64,000 bases of DNA, from NCBI RefSeq assembly GCF_000725385.1, contig NZ_CP008884.1, positions 2,108,001 to 2,172,000 on the forward strand, given 5' to 3'. Source of the stretch: Dyella japonica A8 (GTDB lineage: Bacteria; Pseudomonadota; Gammaproteobacteria; Xanthomonadales; Rhodanobacteraceae). The position numbers and the translations under genes were made by a program. Shown here piece after piece: positions 1-7,569 of the stretch (the stretch's first letter is position 1; each line of letters starts with the position of its first letter). The notes under the pieces were generated by a model that worked only from the letters and a program-made list of their open reading frames with translations, searched no databases and was not told the DNA's origin.

Positions 1-1227
1 GCCGCGCGTCGCGAGAACCTCGAAGCATTCGCCGAAGGCGGCCTGCCCGACACCCGCATGGAGGCGTGGAAGTACACCGCGCTTCGTGCGCTTGGCCAGC
101 GCCGTTTCGCCTCCGTCGATGCCCAGGCCGCCACGCTTGCGGTGGACGTCGATGGCTTCGCCTTGCCGGGCATGGAAGGCCCGACGCTGGTGTTCGTCAA
201 CGGCGTGTTTCGCCGGGAACTGTCGCGCATCGATCAGCTGCCCTCCGGCCTGAGCCTGCAGCCGCTGACGCAGGCGCTGCAGGGCGATGCCGAACCGCTG
301 CGCTTCGCGCTGTCGCGCCACTATCGCGAGCGTGGCGACGTGTTCGCGCGCCTCAATGCGGCGCTTGCCGGCGACGGCGTGGTGTTGCGCGTGGCAGCCG
401 GCGCCAAGGTGGAGCAGCCCGTGCGCCTGCTGTTTGTCGGTGCTCCCGCGGAAGAACAGGTTGCCTGGCATGTCCGCCACGTGGTCGAGCTGGGCGAAGG
501 CGCGGAGCTGTCGCTGGTTGAGCAGCATGCCGCCATCGATACTCACCAGAACCTTGGCACGCAGGTCACCGACATCGTGCTGCGTCGTGGCGCCAGGCTG
601 CGCCATGTGACCCTGCAGGAGGCCGCCGAAGGCAGCACGCTGGTGCGTCACGACAACGTCCAGCTGGATGAGGATGCCCATGCGGCGCTCTACGTCCTGG
701 AGCTTGGCGGTTCGCTGGTGCGCCACGACCTGCATGCGGTGCTCGCGGGCGACCGATCGCGGCTCGATACGCGCGGCGTGTTCGCCCTGCGTGGTCGCCA
801 GCATATCGATACGCAGATGGCCATTCGCCACCAGGCGCTCAACACGGCCTCGGAGTCGGTGTGGCGCGGTGTGGCGGACGAGCGTTCGCGCGGCGTGTTC
901 CGCGGTGCCATCGTGGTGGCCCAGGGTGCTGACGGCAGCGATGCCAGCCTCTCCAGCAAAAACCTGCTGCTTTCCGGACAGGCCGAGATCGACACCAAGC
1001 CGGAGCTGGAAATCTACGCCGACGAAGTGAAGGCGGCGCACGGCGCCACCGTGGGGCAGCTCGACGAGCGCTCGCTGTTCTACCTGCGCTCGCGCGGCAT
1101 TCCGCTGGCGGAAGCGCGCGCCATGCTCACCACGGCGTTCTGTCGCGCGGTGTTCGAATCGCTGCCCGACGAAGGGCTGCGCGAACGCATCAACCAGCGA
1201 CTGATGGCACAACTGCCCTCCGCCTGA
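1..1227 (+). CDS. sufD: Fe-S cluster assembly protein SufD (5' end outside the window)
   Basis: Scaffold subunit of the SufBC2D complex that builds Fe-S clusters in the cytoplasm. The reading frame is open from base 1 and the first residues already look like SufD: a GLPDTR-EAWKYT block matches the conserved N-terminal GLP..R.E.WKYT motif of the family. The true start therefore lies upstream and the ATG at 58 is internal. The rest is the long beta-helix typical of SufB/SufD, with no nucleotide-binding motif. The stop codon overlaps the next possible start (TGATG), as expected in a suf operon. sufB and sufC are presumably just upstream, but this cannot be seen here. Identification is by family pattern and by the adjacent sufS. 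Confidence 0.93.
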   Translation, partial: AARRENLEAFAEGGLPDTRMEAWKYTALRALGQRRFASVDAQAATLAVDVDGFALPGMEGPTLVFVNGVFRRELSRIDQLPSGLSLQPLTQALQGDAEPLRFALSRHYRERGDVFARLNAALAGDGVVLRVAAGAKVEQPVRLLFVGAPAEEQVAWHVRHVVELGEGAELSLVEQHAAIDTHQNLGTQVTDIVLRRGARLRHVTLQEAAEGSTLVRHDNVQLDEDAHAALYVLELGGSLVRHDLHAVLAGDRSRLDTRGVFALRGRQHIDTQMAIRHQALNTASESVWRGVADERSRGVFRGAIVVAQGADGSDASLSSKNLLLSGQAEIDTKPELEIYADEVKAAHGATVGQLDERSLFYLRSRGIPLAEARAMLTTAFCRAVFESLPDEGLRERINQRLMAQLPSA

Positions 1228-1262
1228 TGGGCGGCCCGACAGCAACCGGTGAAACGAACACG

Positions 1263-2510
1263 ATGAACGCACAGACCCGCCCGAGCCCCACCGTCTTCGA
1301 TGTGCAGCGCGTCCGCGCCGATTTCCCTCTGCTGTCGCGCACCGTGCACGACAAGCCGCTGATCTATTTCGACAACGCCAACACCAGCCAGAAACCCTTG
1401 AGCGTGATCGAGGCGGTGGATCAGCATTACCGCCTGCGCAACGCCAACGTGTCGCGCTCCGTGCATCTGGTCGGCGAGGAAGCCACGGCGGCCTACGAAG
1501 GCGCGCGCGACAAGCTGGCGCGCTTCATCAACGCCACCTCGCGCAACGAGGTGATCCTGAACTCGGGCACCACGCAGGCGATGAACATGATCGCCTACAG
1601 CTACGCGTTGCCGCGGCTGAAGGAAGGCGACAGCATCCTCACCACGGTGATGGAGCATCACGCCAACATCGTGCCGTGGCAGCTGGTGGCCGGCCGCACC
1701 GGTGCGACGGTGAAGGCCGCGCCGATCGATGAGCGCGGTGAGCTGATCCTCGAGAAGTACTTCGAGATGCTCACGCCGGATGTGAAGCTCGCCTGCGTCA
1801 CGCATGTGTCCAATGTGCTGGGTACGGTCAACCCGGTGCGCGAGATCGCCCGCGAGTGCCGCAGGCGCGGTATTCCGCTGGTGGTGGACGGCTCGCAGGC
1901 CGTGCCGCATCGCCCGGTGGACGTGCAGGCGCTGGGCTGCGATTTCTATGCCTTCACCGGCCACAAGATGCTCTCGCCCACGGGCACGGGCGGGCTGTGG
2001 GCGCGCAAGGAGCTGCTGGAGGAGATGCCGCCGTTCTTCGGTGGCGGCGAGATGATCCGCGAGGTGAGTTTCTCCGGTACCACCTTCGCCGCTCCGCCAC
2101 ACAAGTTCGAGGCGGGCACGCCGAACATCGCCGGTTTCGCCGGCGTGGGCGCGGCAGTCGACTACTACGATTCGCTCGGCTTCGACGCCATCCATGCGTG
2201 GGAACAGCAGTTGCTGGCCTATTTGACCGAGCGCCTGCGCGACATCCCCGGCCTGCGCCTGTTCGGTGAGGCGAAGGAGAAGGAGCCGGTCGTCTCCTTC
2301 CTGATCGAAGGCGCGCAGGCCACCGACCTGGCCACGCTGCTGGATCTGCAGGGCGTGGCCGTGCGTTCCGGCCATCACTGCGCGCATCCGCTGATGCAGT
2401 TCTACAAAGTGCCGGCCACGCTGCGCGCCTCGCTCGCGTTCTACAACACGCGCGAAGAGGTCGACGCCTTCATCACGGCCTTGCTGAAGGTGCGCAAGCT
2501 GTTGATGTGA
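1263..2510 (+). CDS. sufS: Cysteine desulfurase SufS
   Basis: PLP-dependent class V aminotransferase-fold enzyme that removes sulfur from L-cysteine as a persulfide and feeds it to the SufBCD scaffold. Visible hallmarks are the PLP lysine in FTGHKMLSPTGTG (about K235) and the catalytic cysteine in RSGHHCAHP (about C373). That cysteine motif is the group II (SufS) form, not the IscS form. With the ATG at 1263 the protein has 415 residues, close to the usual 405-415. An in-frame ATG at 1227 overlaps the sufD stop and would add 12 unconserved residues; I prefer 1263 because MNAQ..P..FDV leads directly into the family N terminus. Cotranscribed with sufD. Confidence 0.95.
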   Translation: MNAQTRPSPTVFDVQRVRADFPLLSRTVHDKPLIYFDNANTSQKPLSVIEAVDQHYRLRNANVSRSVHLVGEEATAAYEGARDKLARFINATSRNEVILNSGTTQAMNMIAYSYALPRLKEGDSILTTVMEHHANIVPWQLVAGRTGATVKAAPIDERGELILEKYFEMLTPDVKLACVTHVSNVLGTVNPVREIARECRRRGIPLVVDGSQAVPHRPVDVQALGCDFYAFTGHKMLSPTGTGGLWARKELLEEMPPFFGGGEMIREVSFSGTTFAAPPHKFEAGTPNIAGFAGVGAAVDYYDSLGFDAIHAWEQQLLAYLTERLRDIPGLRLFGEAKEKEPVVSFLIEGAQATDLATLLDLQGVAVRSGHHCAHPLMQFYKVPATLRASLAFYNTREEVDAFITALLKVRKLLM

Positions 2511-2576
2511 TGTCGGGCGAGAGCCCGCGATACCGGCTTGGACTCCCCGTGGTGAATGCCAGGGGGAGCGGCTGGC

Positions 2577-2687
2577 AGAGCCTGTTCAAAATCTCGCTAT
2601 AGCACCTTGCTTCCCCTCGCCGTCATCCCCGCGTTCGCGGGAATGACGTGAGGAAACTTGAGACTTGAGGGAAATCGTGACAGGCCC
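2577..2687. repeat. Short palindromic element, reduced copy of the MITE-like family at 12.6 kb
   Basis: About 110 bp between sufS and the lipoprotein gene. It opens with AGAGCCTGTTCAAAATCT, contains the palindrome GTCATCCCCGCG / CGCGGGAATGAC, and closes with GACTTGAGGGAAATCGTGACA followed by GGCCCT, a degraded inverted copy of the opening. The same blocks in the same order occur inside the element at 12598-12861. The right end abuts the stop codon of the lipoprotein gene. No coding potential is seen. Confidence 0.6.
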
Positions 2688-2960
2688 TCAGGGTTTCATG
2701 TCCTTGGGCATCACGCATTGGTGATCGCGGAACAGCGCCCATTCTTCGCATTGCCTGCCATCGGCAAAGACGCAGATACCCATGGCATTGCCTGCCGCAT
2801 CCTTTCTCAGGTCCAGCTTGCCGCCCTGGTTGATGCAAGCGACGGACGCGGGATTGGCCATGCCGACGGCAGGGCCGGCGTCGGCATGGTCTGGCGCGGG
2901 CGTGGTCGTCGCACACGCGCAAAGGGTCATGGCGAGCAAGGTGGCGAAGAGGGTTTTCAT
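2688..2960 (-). CDS. DUF333 family small lipoprotein
   Basis: A 90-residue protein with a lipoprotein signal: a hydrophobic stretch ending in the lipobox L-C-A-C, with lipidation expected on C16. The mature part carries the DUF333 pattern ANPAS..C...GG.L......G...G.C.F.DG..CE.WA, with paired cysteines, as in the E. coli YoaF-type putative hemolysin/lipoproteins. The function of DUF333 is not established; an envelope role is inferred from the signal peptide. It is a single gene convergent with sufS, and a palindromic repeat abuts its stop codon. It is one of the genes separating sufS from the probable suf tail genes at 11.7-12.6 kb. Confidence 0.82.
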   Translation of the reverse strand: MKTLFATLLAMTLCACATTTPAPDHADAGPAVGMANPASVACINQGGKLDLRKDAAGNAMGICVFADGRQCEEWALFRDHQCVMPKDMKP

Positions 2961-3050
2961 GGGGCATCCGGCGCGAGTGCGTTGGCGGGACTATAGCGCC
3001 GCGCCGTGACGGCAACATCTAGACGGTTCTGGGGCCGTCGCCCGGGTGAC

Positions 3051-3089
3051 TGCAGAAAAGAAAACCCGCGGGCATCAGGCCCGCGGGTT
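3051..3089 (-). terminator. Rho-independent terminator of the M13 peptidase gene
   Basis: On the minus strand a perfect 10-bp stem, AACCCGCGGG / CCCGCGGGTT, closes a 7-nt loop and is followed by TTCTTTTCTG. It lies about 33 bases past the stop codon of the M13 peptidase gene. Confidence 0.85.
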
Positions 3090-3121
3090 CCCTTTTCATC
3101 CCAAAGCCGTGGTGACGGCAA

Positions 3122-5161
3122 TTACCAGATCTTCACCTGCTTGTCCGCCGGACGCACCATGGCATCGCCCGCCTTGCACTGGAACGCCTGCGCGAACGCC
3201 GGCATGTTCGACGGTGCGCCGATGGCGCGGAACTGCGCCGGTGCATGCGGATCGGTGTTGAGCAGGGTGAGCTGGGCTTCCGGACGGATGCTGCCACGCC
3301 ACACGCGCGCCCAGTTGAGGAAGAAGCGCTGGTCCTGCGTGTAACCGTCGATCTTCTTCTTCGCCTCGGCGGGGTTGCGGGCCAGCGCCATCTGCAGTGC
3401 GTCGTAGGCGGCGTTGAGGCCGCCGAGGTCGCCGATGTTCTCGCCCATGGTGAGCTTGCCGTTGACGAACTTGCCCGGCAGCGCCTCGTAGTGGTTGAAC
3501 TGGTCGGCCAGCAGGTCGGTGCGCGCGTCGAAGGCCTTGCGGTCTTCGTCGGTCCACCAGTTGACGTTGTTGCCCTGCGCGTCGAACTTGCTGCCCTGGT
3601 CGTCGTAGCCGTGGCCCATTTCATGGCCGATCACGGCCCCGATGCCACCGTAGTTGAGCGCGTCATCCACCTTGGCATCGAAGAATGGCGGCTGCAGGAT
3701 GGCGGCCGGGAACACGATCTCGTTCTTCAGCGAGTTGTAGTACGCGTTCACCGTCTGCGGCGTCATGCCCCATTCGGTGCGGTCCACCGGCTTGCCGATC
3801 TTGCCGACCATGTAGTTGTAGTTGAACTGGTCGGCGGCCTGCACGTTGTCGAAGTAGCTGCCGGTGGGCTGGATGGTCAGGCCTGTCCAGTCACGCCACT
3901 TGTCGGGGTAGCCGATCTTCGGGGTGAACGTGGCCCACTTTTCCAGCGCCTTCTTCTTGGTGGCTTCGCTCATCCACGGCAGGTTCTCGATGCGGTGCTT
4001 GTAGGCGGCGCGCAGGTCGGCCACCAACTGCTCTGCACGGGCCTTCGACTCCGGCGAGAACGTCTGCGCCACGTAGAGCTGGCCCAGCGCCATGCCCATG
4101 CCGCCCTCCACGCTGTCCAGCGTGCGCTTCCAGCGCGACTTCATTTCCTTCTGGCCGTTGAGCGTCTGCGCGTTGAAGGCAAAGTCTTCCTTCTGGAACG
4201 GCGTGGACAGGTAGGGCGATGCGGCGTCGATGGCGTGGAAGCGCAGGTAGGCCTGCCAGTCGCCCACCGGCACGTCGGCGAGCATCTTGTCGAACTCGGC
4301 GAAGTATTTCGGCTGCGACAGCGAGAAGCCGTCCTTCACCTCGGCGCCCTGTGCCTTGAAGAACGCGGCCCAGTCGAAGTGCGGGGTCACCTTGTCGGCG
4401 TCGGCGATGCTCACGTAGTGGTAGCGGTTTTCCGGCTGGCGCAGCTCGGTGGGAACGAGCGAGGCGGCCGCGAGGCGCGTTTCGAAGGCCATCACTGCCT
4501 TGGCCTGCTTCTGCGCGTCCGCTTCGCTCACACCCACCAGCTGCAGCGCGCGGGCGATGTGCGCCACGTATTCGGTGCGGATCTTTTCGAAATCCGGCTT
4601 GCTGTAATAGTCGGCGGTCGGCAGGCCCAGGCCACCCTGGTTCACGTAGGCGATCTGTCGGCTGGAATCCTTGAAATCCGCGTTGCCGAAGAAGCGGAAC
4701 GTCACCGGATGACCCTTGGCGTAGCTGTCGCTGATGTAGGCGACGACGTCCTTGCTGTTCTTCAGGCTGTCGATACGCGCCAGCTCCGGCTTGATCGGAT
4801 CGAAGCCGGCCTTCTCGATGGCCGCTTCGTCCATGCCCGAGGCGTAGAAGTAGCCGATCTTCTGCTCGATGGAGCCGGGCGTGGCGCTGCTAGCGTCCTT
4901 GGCCGCCTTGTCCACGATGGCGTGCTGCACATTCAGGCTGTCCTCGCGCAGTGCGTCGAACGAACCCCAGCGCGTGCGATCGGCCGGAATCGGGTTGGCG
5001 GCGAGCCATTTCGCATTGACGAAGCCGTTGAAGTCATTGCAGACGTTCTTGCCAGTGTCCAGTTCCTTGATGTCGAAGGAGCCGGTAGGGGCGGCCAGCG
5101 CGCCGGTGCACAGGGCCATGCCCACGGCCAGCGCGAGCGGTTTCACAAAGCGGTTCTTCAT
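3122..5161 (-). CDS. M13 family zinc metallopeptidase (PepO/neprilysin-like), secreted
   Basis: Secreted or periplasmic zinc endopeptidase of the neprilysin family; these usually cleave short peptides. The 679 residues begin with a type I signal peptide (MKNRF, then a hydrophobic core ending ALAA). Hallmarks are the zinc-binding HEMGH at about 513-517, the third-ligand motif GENIGDLGG about 60 residues later, and the substrate-binding block NAYYN...PAAILQPPFF. The C terminus ends VKIW. Length matches the full M13 fold (N plus C domains). It has its own terminator, and upstream lies a two-component system on the same strand after a 160-bp gap. A close paralogue is encoded at 59095-61221; that one is a lipoprotein. 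Confidence 0.95.
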   Translation of the reverse strand: MKNRFVKPLALAVGMALCTGALAAPTGSFDIKELDTGKNVCNDFNGFVNAKWLAANPIPADRTRWGSFDALREDSLNVQHAIVDKAAKDASSATPGSIEQKIGYFYASGMDEAAIEKAGFDPIKPELARIDSLKNSKDVVAYISDSYAKGHPVTFRFFGNADFKDSSRQIAYVNQGGLGLPTADYYSKPDFEKIRTEYVAHIARALQLVGVSEADAQKQAKAVMAFETRLAAASLVPTELRQPENRYHYVSIADADKVTPHFDWAAFFKAQGAEVKDGFSLSQPKYFAEFDKMLADVPVGDWQAYLRFHAIDAASPYLSTPFQKEDFAFNAQTLNGQKEMKSRWKRTLDSVEGGMGMALGQLYVAQTFSPESKARAEQLVADLRAAYKHRIENLPWMSEATKKKALEKWATFTPKIGYPDKWRDWTGLTIQPTGSYFDNVQAADQFNYNYMVGKIGKPVDRTEWGMTPQTVNAYYNSLKNEIVFPAAILQPPFFDAKVDDALNYGGIGAVIGHEMGHGYDDQGSKFDAQGNNVNWWTDEDRKAFDARTDLLADQFNHYEALPGKFVNGKLTMGENIGDLGGLNAAYDALQMALARNPAEAKKKIDGYTQDQRFFLNWARVWRGSIRPEAQLTLLNTDPHAPAQFRAIGAPSNMPAFAQAFQCKAGDAMVRPADKQVKIW

Positions 5162-5322
5162 GCGGATCGGTGCTCCCTCTGAAATCGACGCGCGGCGGCC
5201 GGGTGATCCGGTGCGCGGGCCGTAATGAATCGATCCCGGAGGCTAGTCATCGCTGGAGCAGGCGGCACAGTGTCGAAGGTCATGTTCGCGCAAGCTTCGC
5301 GCTGTGCCGGGGGGGGGGCCGC

Positions 5323-6681
5323 TCAGGCGGCGAGGGGGAAGCTCAGCTCCACCACCAGGCCCGGCTGTGCGTCGCGCAGCGAGAGCTGTATCCCGTGGAG
5401 ATCCGCGACGGCGCTGACCAGGGCCAGGCCCAGGCCGCTGCCAGGCGTGCTGCGGCTGCTGTCCAGGCGCACAAAGCGGCGCAGCACGCGTTCGCGATCG
5501 CCGGCGGGTATGCCGGGGCCGGAATCGGTGACGCGGCCGACCAGGCGCCCGGCGCGGCCTTGCAGATCCAGGTGGATGCGGGAACCCGCCGGGGTGTGGT
5601 GCAGGGCGTTTTCGATCAGGTTGGCCAGCATCTGGGCCAGCAGTGCCTGGTCGCCACGCAGATGCTGGTTCGCGTCGATATCCGCCGACAGGTGCTGGCC
5701 GAGGTCTTCGGCCACCGGGCGGTAGGTTTCCGCCAGCGCGTCGAACAGCGCCGACAGGTTCAGCTTCTCGAACCCCGAACGGCGCTGGCGGGATTCCACG
5801 CTGGCGATGCGCAGCAGCGCGCGGAACGTGGCGAGCAGGTCGTCCACCTCCGCGAGCGCGCGTTGCACGCTGTCGCGCAATCGGGCTTCGTCGGTGTGGG
5901 GATCGCTGCCGGCCTCAAGGCGTTGGCGCATCCGCATCAGCGGCGTGCGCAGGTCGTGCGCGATGTCGCTGGACACCTGGCGCATGCCGTCCATCAGCAC
6001 GTGCATGCGGGTAAGCATGCGGTGGAGGCGGTCGGCCAGCCGGTCGAATTCGTCGTCTTTGCCGGAGCGGGCGATGATGAAATCGGCCTCGCCTTCCAGC
6101 GCACGCTCGGCAAGCTCGCCCAGCGCATCGATGCGGCGCATGTACAGCCAGCCGCCGATGCCACCGGTCAGCAGTACGAGCAGCAGGGCGGATACGCCGA
6201 TCTCCAGGAAGCGGCGGCTCAGCAGTTCGCTCAGTTCCACCACGCTGCGGTTATCGCTGCCGGCGATCAGCCAGCGGCCGTCGGGCAGGCGTGTTGCGTA
6301 CAGGTGCACCTCGTCGGCATCGGTGTTGTCTTCGCCCAGCGCACCCTGCAGGGGGACGGTCCGCCAGCCCGTGGCCGTGGGGCGATAACGCAGATTGCCG
6401 GCGATGCGCCGCCCCTGGGCGTCGGCCAGCAGGTAATAGTCCGGCCCGAGCGGCATCACCGCGACGCGCTGCTGGATCTGCCGGTCCAGCGTGCCGTCCG
6501 CGGCGGCCTGGAGCAGGCTGGCCATGTCGGTTTTCACGTTGGCGCGCAGCTGGGCTTCGGCGTATTCGCTGACGCTCCACCAGGCGATGCCCAGCAGCAC
6601 GGCGACCAATACCGCGAACAGCGACGCCTGGATCAGCGTCATGCGGAATGCAGCGGTGCGTAGCGGATTAATTCTCGCCAC
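5323..6681 (-). CDS. Two-component sensor histidine kinase
   Basis: Inner-membrane sensor kinase, 452 residues. It has an N-terminal transmembrane segment (about residues 12-35), a periplasmic sensor region, a second membrane segment around 160-185, a HAMP-like linker, then a HisKA domain with the phosphoacceptor H242 in SDIAHDLRTPL. The HATPase domain shows N-box NLIENALHHT, G1 box DSGPGIP and G2 box GSGLGLALV. It starts 5 bases after the response regulator stop, so the two are one operon. The stimulus is unknown; the operon is divergent from a TonB receptor gene, so control of that receptor is a reasonable inference. A run of ten G lies just past the stop. Confidence 0.93.
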   Translation of the reverse strand: MARINPLRTAAFRMTLIQASLFAVLVAVLLGIAWWSVSEYAEAQLRANVKTDMASLLQAAADGTLDRQIQQRVAVMPLGPDYYLLADAQGRRIAGNLRYRPTATGWRTVPLQGALGEDNTDADEVHLYATRLPDGRWLIAGSDNRSVVELSELLSRRFLEIGVSALLLVLLTGGIGGWLYMRRIDALGELAERALEGEADFIIARSGKDDEFDRLADRLHRMLTRMHVLMDGMRQVSSDIAHDLRTPLMRMRQRLEAGSDPHTDEARLRDSVQRALAEVDDLLATFRALLRIASVESRQRRSGFEKLNLSALFDALAETYRPVAEDLGQHLSADIDANQHLRGDQALLAQMLANLIENALHHTPAGSRIHLDLQGRAGRLVGRVTDSGPGIPAGDRERVLRRFVRLDSSRSTPGSGLGLALVSAVADLHGIQLSLRDAQPGLVVELSFPLAA

Positions 6682-6686
6682 GCAGG

Positions 6687-7364
<678 letters not shown>

Positions 7365-7426
7365 GGGCGTCATTCCAATGGCTTGCCTGTGCATGCGGCC
7401 GCGAATGCGACGCAGGTCACGCGCTT

Positions 7427-7444
7427 CCTTACCGATAGGTAAGG
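7427..7444. promoter_or_regulatory. Candidate operator palindrome CCTTACC-N4-GGTAAGG
   Basis: A perfect 7-bp inverted repeat with a 4-base spacer (CCTTACC GATA GGTAAGG) lies in the divergent region between the response regulator and the TonB receptor gene. Position and symmetry suggest a protein-binding site for either direction. No -10/-35 pair could be assigned with confidence, and the site does not look like a known consensus. Confidence 0.4.
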
Positions 7445-7569
7445 CCGCTGCATCCTGCTAGTCATAGCAGTTCCTTAGTGTCGGTTGGATGACAGCACAT
7501 GCATGTCGGGCGCCGCTCGACAGCGTGATGCAAGGCCGTCTTTGCATTCATTCATCGAAGGGTTCATCC

